Part shown: positions 31,801 to 40,799 of the stretch, piece after piece
How the letters are laid out: every line of letters begins with the position of its first letter
Position numbering within the stretch: position 1 is the first letter of the stretch
From: Pristionchus mayeri
Lineage: Eukaryota; Nematoda; Chromadorea; Rhabditida; Neodiplogasteridae
Direction of reading: 5' to 3'
Length of the DNA stretch: 64,000 bases
Assembly: GCA_036245805.1 (NCBI GenBank)
Contig: BTRK01000001.1
Location: 7,378,001 to 7,442,000 of the forward strand
The notes under the pieces: generated by a model
Told to the model about the DNA's origin: nothing
Seen by the model: the letters and a program-made list of their open reading frames with translations, nothing else
The model's database searches: none
Translations under genes and position numbers: made by a program

Positions 31801-34459
31801 CTATTTACCGCCGATGCGTTCACTGCTACTTCCCGCACTATTTCCTGCATCTCCTCGTGCACTCGCTCAATTGCAACACTCCCTATTTCGCTTACTACTT
31901 TCCGCAATTGTCTTTCCGACGACATATCCATTCCTAACAAATTCGCCCAATCATGCAATCTCTGAAGTTTTTAGTTTAGATTTTTTCATAGTATTTTTCC
32001 TCACCGCAGGTCTCATGCCTGTGATGAAAGATGCGATGGGAATGAAATGATTGGCCGAGTACACTTGGCTTTTCCCTCTCCCAACCTTCTCCTGTCCTTC
32101 CCATTTGATGCTAGCCTTGCATTCCAGGCAATCGTAGTTCACTATCAACGCACTACCCTCTGTCCTCGTCTCGATTAGACTTCGATCGAGCCGAGCCCCG
32201 CACTCTTCACACCGTTGAAACAAGCGCATCAGGCAGCTATGCTCAATAATTCCATAGCGCCTGGCTACATCAATACTCTCGGCCTCTTCCTCATCAATCT
32301 CATGATCCTCCTCCTCATGCATGCTATCTTGGGAATACCGATATTCCGTATCCTAGAATCTATTTATTCTAGCGTATCCCTCATAGCCCACTAACCTCGG
32401 GTTCCACAGTAGTCATAGTAGCTGTGGAAACAGCACTTTTAAATTTCTTGGGCACAACTTCATCAGTATCATTCCAGGAATCGACATCGATTGAATCGTT
32501 GAGGGAGAGGGAGGCGGTCGACCAAACTGGCTGAATTTTTTCTCTCTTCGTTTTTCATTGTTCTCTTTTCGTTTGTATATTATCACATTGTTTTTCCAGT
32601 GATTTGTTTTCATATCAATACTCGTTGTAGTAATAGAATATATAATTTCTGAAAAATATAGCATAAAGACTGACATTGAGAGTGTCCTCATATGAGAGTG
32701 GCGATAGTAGAGCACGAGGGGATCTCGTCTCACTCTGAATGTCTCTAGCTGATGATTGAGATATATTTAGTAACGAATGATAGTAAGGCCAAGTGGGTAA
32801 GGATATTGTTGAACAGGACTCGCCCGCTCATGCCATGATGCTGATTCATGCAACCGAGAGTTGTGTTCTGCCTTGGGATGGAGGTCAGCTGGCCTCGTGG
32901 TTCGAAGGGGTACGGTAGGGAGAGTGAGAGATCTTGCGGGAACAGCTCTATGCTGGAAGCCCACATTGTGAATGAATCTTGTTGTATTTATACTAGATAG
33001 CAGGCAGTAAAGGTAGGGGAACTCACGTCAATGGGAAGGTCGTCGATCTGCTTGTCGAAATGGCGTTCACACCATCGGGGATCTTTTTTCTGTCGATGCT
33101 TGTTGAGCAGATCCGCCGTCTCCTCATCATCTTTGTTCAATCGTAGAACCCATTCCCTCTGTTTAACAGGACGACTAGCGGGGGGAAATCGTTTGGTCCA
33201 TAGCGCAACTTCGTTGCACAAGAAACACCGTTTATATCTCGCTAATTCCATGATGCTGAATCAGATATTGTGTGTTCGATAAATATGGGTAATGGAAAAA
33301 CTTGAAACTACTCAAAAAATCGATGAAAATACGGTAAAAATGGAAATACGGAAAATTGGTGTAGAGCGAGCGTGCGCCTCAACTTTCCGCAGTTTCTGCA
33401 CCCAGTCTAGAACGCGGCTCCGGTCTTGAACTTTGATCTTCATTCTCCACTTAACAATTAATTTTTCTTTTTATTTTTTTTTGCAAAAATGATCGGAAAG
33501 GTGATAGATTTCATATGAGCGTCAATGTTCTAAGAGTGCCAGGTCCCTTTAATTAAACACTCGAAATTTAGTCATACTAATGTGTTAATTTTCGACGACG
33601 ACGACTCTCCCCCCGTCTACCACAACTACCGATTTCGCCACCACAGCATTCATCCCGGATGTGAGATTAAACATTGTCGATTCCCGCTTAGATAACCAAA
33701 GATATTTCAGGGCCTGGTGCCCCTCTACCGATCCTCATACCCGAACGGAATCTCCTTCGTCAGAGCAGAAGGAGAGAGAGAAGCCCAACCACTGACTCCA
33801 ACCACGAGTAAGCTACAATTTAGTCACCTGTATCATTCAAGTGAAATGAATATGTAAGGTTTTCTGGGAAGTATCCTCCCTGCCTATGTCCCTCAAGCTT
33901 CCCTCTGCGGCTGCCTCCGCGCGATCACTCGCACGAAAGATGCTGGTAATTTAATTATCAATTTTATGATTTAAAAAATTCGAAAAATTGAAAATATTAT
34001 TTCAGTAATGAGCATCTGGAAGATTACTCTCTCCGATCTAAAGACATCTCAGGAAATCGCCTTATCATCGCGAGGAATCAACAGGATATTGGGGTGAGTA
34101 GTTAATGAAGCCGAACTTATTAAGCCTATTTCAAACTTTAATAGAATAGTATGACTAATGAAAAATCGCGTAGCGTCGTTCCAGATGATTAGAAATTACA
34201 GCTGACTAACATATTTGAGAGATACAGCTAAAATCTATTCAGCTACGGTTCTCCTGTCATCGGCTGCTGTGGAGCCAACCTGGCGATCTACGAGCATCAC
34301 TCATCGTGGAAAGATACGAAGGCAATCAGTGAGCATATGCAGTTTTCAATTTGATATTTATTACATTCAACTGCAGATTGGGATTACAGCACTACCGAGG
34401 TTGGAGTACAGGGCTGGTCTACTTCTCCCGCCCCCATTATGTTCGTCTGGAACAACTAA
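22822..34459 (+). CDS. Secreted modular protein with Cys modules and Thr-rich linker
   Basis: I do not recognise the family. The phase-consistent model has 19 exons and 550 aa: 22822-22894, 23300-23423, 23782-23874, 25477-25582, 25665-25733, 25896-26011, 26323-26388, 26594-26702, 26790-26900, 26990-27058, 27148-27216, 27305-27373, 27478-27549, 33595-33660, 33711-33807, 33859-33945, 34006-34093, 34243-34328, 34377-34459. Residues 1-24 form a signal peptide ([15 protein letters not shown]). Two related modules follow ([31 protein letters not shown]), each ending in an Ala-rich helix and a Cys; the spacing recalls PAN/apple-like domains (inference). A Thr/Pro linker suggests O-glycosylation. The C-terminal domain ([33 protein letters not shown]) ends at TAA. 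Five exons (2, 9, 13, 14 and perhaps 5) lack a normal AG acceptor, so those borders are uncertain. A 5.9 kb transposon lies in intron 13. AATAAA occurs near 34647. Confidence 0.75.
23485..23580. repeat. Short dispersed repeat with TGACGTCAT
   Basis: The block with TTGAAACATCAAAGGCGGCA and the adjoining palindrome TGACGTCAT recurs at about 44130-44210. It is intronic here. Probably a small MITE; its ends were not resolved. Confidence 0.5.
24066..24277. repeat. Dispersed repeat, copy 2 (inverted)
   Basis: Inverted relative of 17832-18256, sharing AGGGTTGGCCA, the GATTCGCTATCC block and the GCGCGCACTAGTCGCGCC block. It lacks the nested MITE, so it approximates the empty site. Confidence 0.6.
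24288..25179. repeat. Palindromic element interrupted by a MITE
   Basis: The outer arms read CATTTGCACAACAATTCGCC (24288 onward) and its complement ending at 25179. Symmetry continues through GTATGTGCTCCCCTACATTT on both sides to a centre near 24930. The left arm is split by a 401 bp insertion at 24356. It lies in intron 3 of the secreted gene. Confidence 0.75.
24356..24756. mobile_element. hAT-type palindromic MITE
   Basis: Termini TAGTGTTGGAAATTCGCAC and the inverted partner ending AATTTGCAACACTA enclose a long hairpin. The flanks are a perfect 8 bp duplication ATTGTAAC (24348-24355 and 24757-24764). The symmetric arm of the host palindrome shows the uninterrupted sequence. Confidence 0.85.
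25366..25455. repeat. Hairpin MITE, GCAATGGTCTGACTC family
   Basis: A 90 bp perfect-looking stem GCAATGGTCTGACTCTCTTC ... GAATCAGACCATTGC around an ACCGGT loop. Same family as 43415 and 44225. No clean target duplication here. Confidence 0.75.
26834..27373 (+). repeat. Tandem array of a Thr-rich exon plus its intron
   Basis: Four units with a period of about 157-159 bp (exon ends at 26900, 27058, 27216, 27373). Each unit holds a 69 bp exon (longer in the first) coding P-(S/Y)-T-S-T-S-T-(Q/E)-K-P-T-T and the same short intron beginning GTTCGCAGAG. Every added unit keeps frame because the exon is 23 codons. Confidence 0.85.
27550..27616. other. Left flank of the Kolobok-like insertion
   Basis: Start of secreted-gene intron 13, ending in the TTAA target copy at 27613-27616. 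Confidence 0.6.
28077..28188 (+). pseudogene. RPS18 N-terminal exon fragment
   Basis: After an AG acceptor the frame reads [18 protein letters not shown] then [10 protein letters not shown], the start of small-subunit ribosomal protein S18. It then departs from the family (PSSQQ) and ends at GTTTGT. The rest of S18 (the GVGRR region and after) is absent. The fragment cannot be joined in frame to its neighbours, so it is a captured piece and not a gene. Confidence 0.85.
28435..28545 (+). pseudogene. RPL3 C-terminal fragment
   Basis: The exon-like block, flanked by TTCAG and GTACGC, encodes [20 protein letters not shown] followed by AFMG, a signature of the large-subunit ribosomal protein L3 C-terminus. 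The normal lysine-rich end after the Gly is replaced by IDR. Its phase does not fit the S18 piece upstream. Confidence 0.88.
29248..29458. repeat. Hairpin inside the Kolobok-like element
   Basis: Arms starting CATTTCTGCATTATGTCGT and its complement ending at 29458 also share GAATGAGCGG and GATAGGAT blocks. Centre near 29350. It lies between the RPL3 and RPS2 fragments. Confidence 0.7.
29482..29557 (+). pseudogene. RPS2 middle fragment 1
   Basis: The frame [20 protein letters not shown] then PRSRP follows a TTTCAG and precedes GTTTGT. It corresponds to the ribosomal protein S2 segment that normally reads EIIDFFLG...LKDEVLKIMPVQKQ. Several conserved residues are changed, as expected for a decaying copy. 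Confidence 0.82.
29700..29761 (+). pseudogene. RPS2 middle fragment 2
   Basis: Encodes [20 protein letters not shown] between GTAG and GTGAGT. The core TRFKAFVAI is the S2 segment that directly follows fragment 1 in the normal protein. Confidence 0.8.
30064..30142 (+). pseudogene. RPS2 N-terminal fragment, out of order
   Basis: After ATGCAG the frame reads [20 protein letters not shown] then LAKDI and a TAG. This is the Gly/Arg-rich N-terminal part of ribosomal protein S2, which should precede the two RPS2 pieces upstream. Its position downstream shows rearrangement or a separate capture. Confidence 0.85.
30270..33251 (-). CDS. THAP-domain transposase, Kolobok-like
   Basis: Probable cut-and-paste transposase of the surrounding element. 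Eleven phase-consistent exons give 689 aa without a stop: 33027-33251, 32396-32530, 32005-32352, 31809-31961, 31622-31763, 31500-31578, 31329-31455, 31119-31280, 30993-31076, 30561-30944, 30270-30500. Residues about 9-65 form a THAP zinc finger ([22 protein letters not shown]2CH). A CEECG...CLEC knuckle region follows at about 160-190. The catalytic part shows [11 protein letters not shown], then [18 protein letters not shown], then [17 protein letters not shown], then FFNHLY and INECYHSL, which match THAP-linked transposase-like proteins in many animals. The last exon is acidic ([17 protein letters not shown]). AATAAA lies about 40 bp past the stop. The exact DDE residues were not proven. A domesticated host gene is possible, but the transposon ends argue for an element. 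Confidence 0.82.
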
Positions 34460-34946
34460 AACTACTTTCCGCTCCCCATTCATTCATTCTTTATTTTATA
34501 TTATTGGTTTATATAATGGCACCTATTTTTTTCGCCTGTCCCCTTCAATCGTTGCGTATTTATCCATAAGGAATGGAACTATCGCAAAAATATAGTTAGG
34601 TAGCATTGATGTGTTTCGAATGCGTACCAAAAGCCCTCTCCTTGTTAATAAAAAACGATTCCAAACACTTTTTCGAATATTGTCTGCAGCTTTTCTCCAT
34701 CACACTTTGTTATGATTCGAAGATGATGGTGCTGTTAGGAGACCCTCCAAGAGAGATTGAAATGAGTTCGTGGATGGTTAACAAAGTAATAATCATTTTT
34801 TTGAAATGTAGGCACCGTATTGATTGCCGGGGTGCACATAGGTATGAGATTTTGGTTGGTAATGGACTTTCAAATGGAACTACTTGACATTTTTAAGGCA
34901 ATTGTTTATACTCATCATTATGTACACTTTTTTCATTCCGGAGAGG
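34460..34946. other. 3' flank of secreted gene and start of receptor duplication
   Basis: Contains AATAAA near 34647. From about 34830 the sequence is duplicated at about 38695 (shared GTGCACATAGGTATGA and ATGGACTTTCAAATGG). No gene was seen. Confidence 0.5.
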
Positions 34947-36527
34947 TCAGATAAACGCAGCAAAGGCTATCATGTAGATGAGGAAGAGGAACTAAAATGC
35001 AGTAAGGTAATAATTATGAAATCAAAAGCCGGATTAGGCTGGTTGAACACCGTCGGATGAAAACCTCCCGGATGATCACCAAAACGGTAACGGTACCCTT
35101 CAAAATCCTATTGAAGGGTAAATTCATGCTTATCATCCGGAAGGCTATCATCCGACGGTGATTATCCGACCTAGTGCCTCTCAAACTAACGTCAAAACTG
35201 CAAACGACCACGGCCATCTTACTAAAATCTCTCTCTTGCTGTGACTTCTTCGCCATGCTCTGAGGATTTAAAATTTGTCATCTGATCATCGTTTGATTGA
35301 AACGAACCTTCACATTTCCTCGCATCGATCCAATTATTATGCAATAGAAAACAATGTTCGAAATTGAGAAAAACATCTGAATCGCGATGGTACTAATATT
35401 ATCAACTGGGTCAGAAATGCGAAACGGAGCCTGAAGGAGATTATTGTTTTTTTTTAAATTTGTAAACAAACATAAAAAACAACAAAAAAATTACCTGAGT
35501 TACGTGTCCATTTGCCAGTGGAACCCACGTTGCTTCTCGAGTAATTGCGAAGTAGCAAAAGTAGAAAACTGGAGGGGTAAGTTGGAAAGCAGTTAGGCAA
35601 GGCATAATCCGGTGGTGGCCGAAAATCTAAAGACATAGAACGACAATACAATAATGAGAAAATCAGAAAATGAGCTAGATACTATGAATTCCGTAAGCTC
35701 CCCTGAGTATTGTTATAATTGTTTTAAAAATACATATTACCATGTGATATTGCGCGGGATGACGTACAGCTAAGACGCGATTGAGTTAAATGAGGAAAAC
35801 AGAGCAAAGTTGGCCGAGTCGAGTGGCATAGATCAAAGCGATGCTAATCTGAATGAAAACCTGTGCGTTGAAGTCATATTATTTGTCAATTTGTAATTGT
35901 GTTATGTTAACAAGTTGGTACTGTGCCCATCTGAACTTGCATACAATTTCCCAAAAGGAAAATTAAAGCTGTGGAACGTATTGGGTTACTGGCCACGTTA
36001 ACCCCTTTCCGCTTCTACCCCACTTATTTTCAGGTGTCCTTTCCTCATTCTCGGCCCCACATCCCGTAGTAAAATGCTAGATGCATTAGAGCGGAATGAA
36101 CAGTAATCCTAGAAGAGCAAAAATTGGAAATCTCCTTACGTGGGCAGTTAGATCTACTAGCAAGAATTGAGGAAGAAGGGATTGCTCAGCGATCACTTGC
36201 AGAAGAACGTTCACCAGCGAGAACTACCTGAAGTACTGCTTGCAATAATTACATTTTAAAGATCTTATCGGGTCACGATTCCTTCATTTTGCATACTCTC
36301 GAGCGGCTGATAAGAAATAGACTGTACATCACGAATATACCATGGCATAGTCCCACGAACTCTAGTGCTTATACCTGATAGATTCTGTACACGGTGTTTG
36401 CTGTAGTTTTCGATCTCGGCAGTGCGGTGATTACGCAAATAGAGAGAGGAATGAGTAGGAGAGTTGCAAGGATGCAAATATATCCGACAACGGAGTGAAG
36501 TGTTGCGGAGATCATCGTCTTGGGATT
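34947..36527 (-). pseudogene. Serpentine (7TM) receptor copy A, broken
   Basis: Nematode chemoreceptor-like membrane protein; subfamily not resolved. Exons from N to C: 36375-36527 (TM1, SVVGYICILATLLLIPLSIC, ends TVYRIYQ), 35495-35626 (IFGHHRIMPCLTAFQLTPPV, TM4-like and following loop), 35308-35430 (TM5, IQMFFSISNIVFYCIIIG), 35191-35259 (basic loop KKSQQERDFSK then start of TM6), 34947-34991 (FLFLIYMIAFAAFI then TGA). The last exon stops inside TM6, where copy B stays open. I find no exon for TM2-TM3 in the 750 bp intron and no TM7. The N-terminal exon is also not identified. A non-functional tandem copy is the best reading. Confidence 0.65.
35029..35176. repeat. Hairpin repeat in receptor intron, copy A
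   Basis: Inverted arms around CACCGTCGGATGA...CCCGGATGATC and their complement, with ends GGATTAGGCTGG / CCGACCTAGTGCC. The same hairpin is at about 39057-39203 in copy B, so it predates the duplication. Confidence 0.6.
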
Positions 36528-37179
36528 CTGACAATGTATATTTTACCTACGCTCGAACTCGCAACGAGATGCGCATAGTATATTACGCATTGCGTTACAG
36601 AAAATATTGATTATCTTCACATTGACGATTAAACTGGATATAGTAGAGAGAGGGGGTTACAAAAAAAAATATAGAGAGAGGGAAAAAGCGAAGATAATTA
36701 CTAAAATGTATAGGAATTAGTAGGACAGTTGCAAAGATGTAGACGTATCCGACAAACGACTTTTAAGTGATGATGATCTCCGATGAAAACGATGATCTCC
36801 GCTACACTTTTAAATATATCATCACTTAACATCACTTAAATCACTTATACTTTTAAGTAATCACTTAAAAGTGTAGCGGATATCATCGTTTTGCAATTCT
36901 GATAATGACAAGAATCACACAGACATTGCGGAAAACAATACAAAATTCTCCAAAACAATACAAAATTCTCCAAAACAATACAAAATTCAGATACATTCCG
37001 TTTTGTCATTTCCTTGTAACTAGAGATCGGAAAGCATGGTAAATGTTATCGAAAACATGATTTGACGGAATGCAAATTCGCCGGGGGGAGTAGTCTACGC
37101 TCATCAACAAATGTTTGACACGATTATTATCATCAAGATATAGTAACACGGGAAATAATGAATCTAGGGAAATCCTTAA
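36528..37179. other. Duplicated receptor upstream region, copy A
   Basis: Shared with 42562-43187. It holds a hairpin at about 36750-36890 built from AAGTGATGATGATC and ACTTTTAAGTGA-type segments, plus a tandem AAAACAATACAAAATTCTCC repeat. No gene was seen. Confidence 0.5.
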
Positions 37180-37465
37180 AGAAGGGGTAACAGGAATGAA
37201 TGATAGGGAGTCCCACCACGAAGATATTGCGCTCGCAATGGGAAACTGTAGCGAATTTACCCCAATAAGAAGGGTAACGTAAGTAGAGCGAGTGAAACAT
37301 AAACGAACTAGCCACGACCCTGCGCTGTCAATGAACTTTGCGCGTATGTAAATAGCCTCTGAGCTGTCTCAGAAACTTCGGATAAAGTGATTCATGATCG
37401 TGCTGTCGGCTTCTATTACACAGACATAGTGGCGAATTGAACTAATTTTTCGTGTTACTCCTTCT
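37180..37465. mobile_element. TTAA-target MITE
   Basis: Ends AGAAGGGGTAACA and the inverted partner TGTTACTCCTTCT are flanked by TTAA on both sides (37176-37179, 37466-37469). The duplicated locus near 43183-43188 lacks it and reads across the site with no other length change. Target and ends suggest a piggyBac- or Kolobok-type non-autonomous element. Confidence 0.82.
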
Positions 37466-37624
37466 TTAAAGTTGAAAATCGATTAATCATGTGAATATAT
37501 TTTATTCTCCGGATAATATTTATTTTAGTCAATGACACAGTTATTGATGTGACACTAGCAGTGTTCTCCCGCTAATGTCCCGTATCGAGGACGGGATGTG
37601 CCCTTACCTTTATTTTTACCTCAG

Positions 37625-38152
37625 CTAAAGGCCGCCTGGGAGTCGCCTGCTCTCATTCCCATCGGGAGAGTCGGACGAGCGGATGATATTGCCAAGGAGA
37701 GGAAAGGCTGTTGTTGTTCACTGTAGTTCGCGATGCTAACTGCAGGCCATAGTGAGAGAGGAGTGCGGCAAATCGATCCATCTTACATTTTTTTTGTTGT
37801 GCAATTGAACTTACAGCAAGTTCACCGAACGAACACAACAATGGAATTAGAGGGTTAAACGGCAATTACGAAAAGGGTGAAGAATGGAATACGTAGCCCA
37901 GATGATAGCGATCCTGATACATTCTGTTCGGTTCTATCGCAATTACAGGTTTCTCGAACTCTATTATTGATAAGTACTTACTAGCTCAAAACAGACAGCG
38001 ACCCTTCATTAATTATATTATATTCGACGATGACGCAATTTCAGGCTGTTCTCTTCCTTGCCGATCGATCTCAGTCCGAGTTCATCGTCGGCCATCGACT
38101 TGTCGTCGATGGAGGATCCGTACTCAAGAACGTCCTTATGGACGCATTCTGA
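37625..38152 (+). pseudogene. C-terminal fragment of a short-chain dehydrogenase
   Basis: Two exons, 37625-37696 (PIGRVGRADDIAK) and 38045-38152 (AVLFLADRSQSEFIVGHRLV then VDGGSVLK, stop TGA), spell the C-terminus of a classical NAD(P)-dependent SDR: the P-x-GR-G-...-DIA motif followed by F-L-A-D and V-D-G-G. The cofactor-binding TGxxxGxG exon and the catalytic YxxxK exon are not present upstream. The splice donor after AAG reads GAGAGG instead of GT. The piece is therefore truncated and probably unspliceable. It sits between the two receptor copies. Confidence 0.75.
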
Positions 38153-38796
38153 GGACTATTTTTCTCGAACTCTGATCAAGCAATTTAAATAGATAATCAT
38201 TCGCATTTTTTGTAAAGTATTTTTGACCCCACTTATTTACTTCTTTGTGACTGCAAAAAATACGCCCAGCACACTAATGACTCATATGCAACACTTAACA
38301 AGAACACGAAATGTTAGGTATTTCATCATACACCGTCCACTATCGCACGAACAAATGTCACAATCTTTCTGAACACATAATAGTTTATTTCGTACTCAAA
38401 TTCCCAGTAGTCGTCGGCATTTCAATGCAATTCTTCCTGCAAATACAGATATTACGAATATTGTTCGCAGGACCACCATCACTTCATTTTACATACATCG
38501 TCACTCGAGCGACCGAGAGAGTGTGTAGAATGAAGAGACCGGGGAATATCGAACCTACCGCTTGGCAATTCCGAGATTGGCGCGAACTGCTGACGAGAAG
38601 ACGAAGAGAAGGGAAGGAGTGGCTGCCGCAACGATTACAGTGAGAAGGATCTATAAACCGAAAGAAACCGGTTTCTGAAATCCTATTTTAGCCAGGTATT
38701 GGTGCACATAGGTATGATGTCTTGGTTGGCAATGGACTTTCAAATGGACATTTTTATAACAATTGTTCATACTCATGATCTTTTCATTATGTACAC
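38153..38796. other. Spacer up to receptor copy B
   Basis: 3' side of the SDR fragment. It contains a partial hairpin repeat (GACCGAGAGAGTGTGTAGAATGAAG-type, about 38500-38540). From about 38695 it is the duplicate of 34830 onward. No gene was seen. Confidence 0.45.
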
Positions 38797-38897
38797 TAGT
38801 GATGCCAAATCGGCGCGCGCTCTCCTCGTCTCACACGCTCTCTCACCGGTCAGACAGATCGAGAGAGCGTGTGAAACGAGGAGATTCGACATCACTA
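38797..38897. mobile_element. hAT-type hairpin MITE (TAGTGATGCC family)
   Basis: Termini TAGTGATGCCAAATCGGCG and the inverted CATCACTA enclose a CTCTCTC/GAGAGAG stem. The flanks are a perfect 8 bp duplication ATGTACAC (38789-38796, 38898-38905). The duplicated locus near 34920 shows a single ATGTACAC without the insert. Confidence 0.9.
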
Positions 38898-39471
38898 ATG
38901 TACACTCTTAACATTCCGGAGAGGTCAGGTATACTAGTTTTGGAAAATTTAGCTGTCAATGGCTTACGGGCATATCGAACGCAGCAAAGGCAATCATGTA
39001 GATGAGGAAGAGGAACTAAAATGCAATAAGCTCACAAATATGAAATCAAAAGCCGGACTAGGCTGGTTGATCACCGTCGGATGACAACCTCCCGGAATAT
39101 CACCAAAATGGTACCCTTCACAATCCTATTGAAGGGAAATTTTCTGCTTAACATCCGGAAGGCTATATTCCGACGGTGATTATCCGGCCTAGTGCCTCTC
39201 AAACTAACATCAAAACTGCAAACGACCACGGCCATCTTACTAAAATCTCTCTCTTGCTGTGACTTCTTCGCGATGCTCTGAGGATTTAAAATGTGTCATC
39301 TGATCATCGTTCGATTGAAACGAACCTTCACATTTCCCCGCATCGACCCGATTATTATGCAATAGAAAACAATGTTCGAAATTGAGAAAAACATCTGAAT
39401 CGCGATGGTGCTAATATCAACTGGGTCAGAGATGCGAAAAGGAGCCTGAAGGAGATTATTGTTTTTTTATA

Positions 39472-40368
39472 TTAGGTTGATTCAAAAGTGTCTCCTTTTT
39501 TTCAGAATTTTACCTTTTTGATTCCCCTGACTTACAAAGTTGACCAATTCTCATAAGTTCTTTTGCAATAAATAAGTGCTTGAATGAGCTTTATAAAAAG
39601 TCGTATCACATTGCTCCCCATTTAGCTATGCCGATACAGCAGTCCGACAAATATCGCAAAATTGATTATCAAACATAATTGTTATGCATACATAGTTATG
39701 TGGAGAAACGAGATAGAGATTAAGCAAACATACTAGTGTAAGCGTGATTACTGGGCATGCTCATGAATGCAATTCAGTATTTGTACACCGCCACGCCAAG
39801 TTCAGATGAGCGCCTGATTAGATATTAGCTCGAGATGTATTTCTCCAGAAATTCTTTTCATATCCCCGACTGGTCAGTTATTGACTCTGTAAGCCATAAT
39901 GTTGTGTACAATGAAATACACGCCAGTCTTAGTATTACTGTTAAACTTGAGATGAATACATCTACCTATTCGGGAACAGCACCATATTACAACAAAATTA
40001 CGAAATTTGAGCAACGAAATCAGCACTTTTTCTAATTCTCGTCTTCCAAAGACTCTTGAAGGTCGGATATTCTGTAATATTCTGGAAGAGCAACTCGAGT
40101 GGTATCACTTCTCAAATGGGCAGAATCGATTGTTAGCGCGTATTCAAATGGTAGGGCCCAGCAAAGTACACCTAAAAATCATTATATTTTGAGATTTTGA
40201 CGTTTTATTTATTTATCGCCGCAATACGCGTCCCAGAATCGATTCGGTTCGGCGAGTGTAATCTATCTATATGTCCACTACTTGAGTTAAATGGAAATTC
40301 CAGTCAGGCAACTATGGCTCGAGATAATTTTAAAAATAAAATAGGGAGAAACTTTTGAATCAACCTAA
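39472..40368. mobile_element. Mariner-type element in receptor copy B
   Basis: Inverted ends TTAGGTTGATTCAAAAG and its complement are flanked by TA (39470-39471, 40369-40370). The body has no transposase frame. The equivalent intron of copy A (about 35445-35460) runs through without it. Confidence 0.88.
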
Positions 40369-40799
40369 TATTTGTAAACAAACATAAAAAACAAAATATA
40401 TATATATATATAACCTGAGTTACGTGTCCATTTGCCAGTGGAACCCACGTTGCTTCTCGAGTAATTGCGAAGTAGCAAAAGTAGAAAACTGGAGGGGTAA
40501 GTTGGAAAGCAGTTAGGCAAGGCATAATCCGGTGGTGGCCGAAAATCTAAAGACATAGAACGACAATACAATAATGAGAAAATCAGAAAATGAGCTAGAT
40601 ACTATGAATTACTCAAGCTCCCCTGAGCATTGTTATAATTGTTTTAAAAATACATATTACCATATGATATTGAGCGGGATGACTAACAGCTAAGACGCGA
40701 TTGAGTGAAATGAGGAAAACAGAGCAAAGTTGGCCGAGTCTAGTGGCATAGATCAAAGCGATGCTAATCTGAATGCGATTATTTCGTTATTCAGTGGTG

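Larger units (their letters stand above)
27617..33548. mobile_element. Kolobok-like transposon with captured ribosomal gene pieces
   Basis: The ends are AGGGATTTGGCA (27617-27628) and the inverted AGGGACCTGGCA (33537-33548), matching at 10 of 12 bases. TTAA lies directly outside both (27613-27616 and 33549-33552). TTAAAGGR termini with a TTAA target are known for Kolobok/T2-type elements. Inside are a minus-strand THAP-domain transposase gene (30270-33251), five ribosomal protein gene fragments on the plus strand (28077-30142) and a 211 bp hairpin (29248-29458). The element lies in an intron of the secreted gene, antisense with respect to its transposase. The superfamily name is an inference from termini, target site and protein motifs. 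Confidence 0.8.

Noticed and set aside
32745..32966. Extra exon of the THAP transposase with open frames in two phases
   Set aside because: Exons on either side are both in phase 0 and join without it; the block introduces a phase mismatch.
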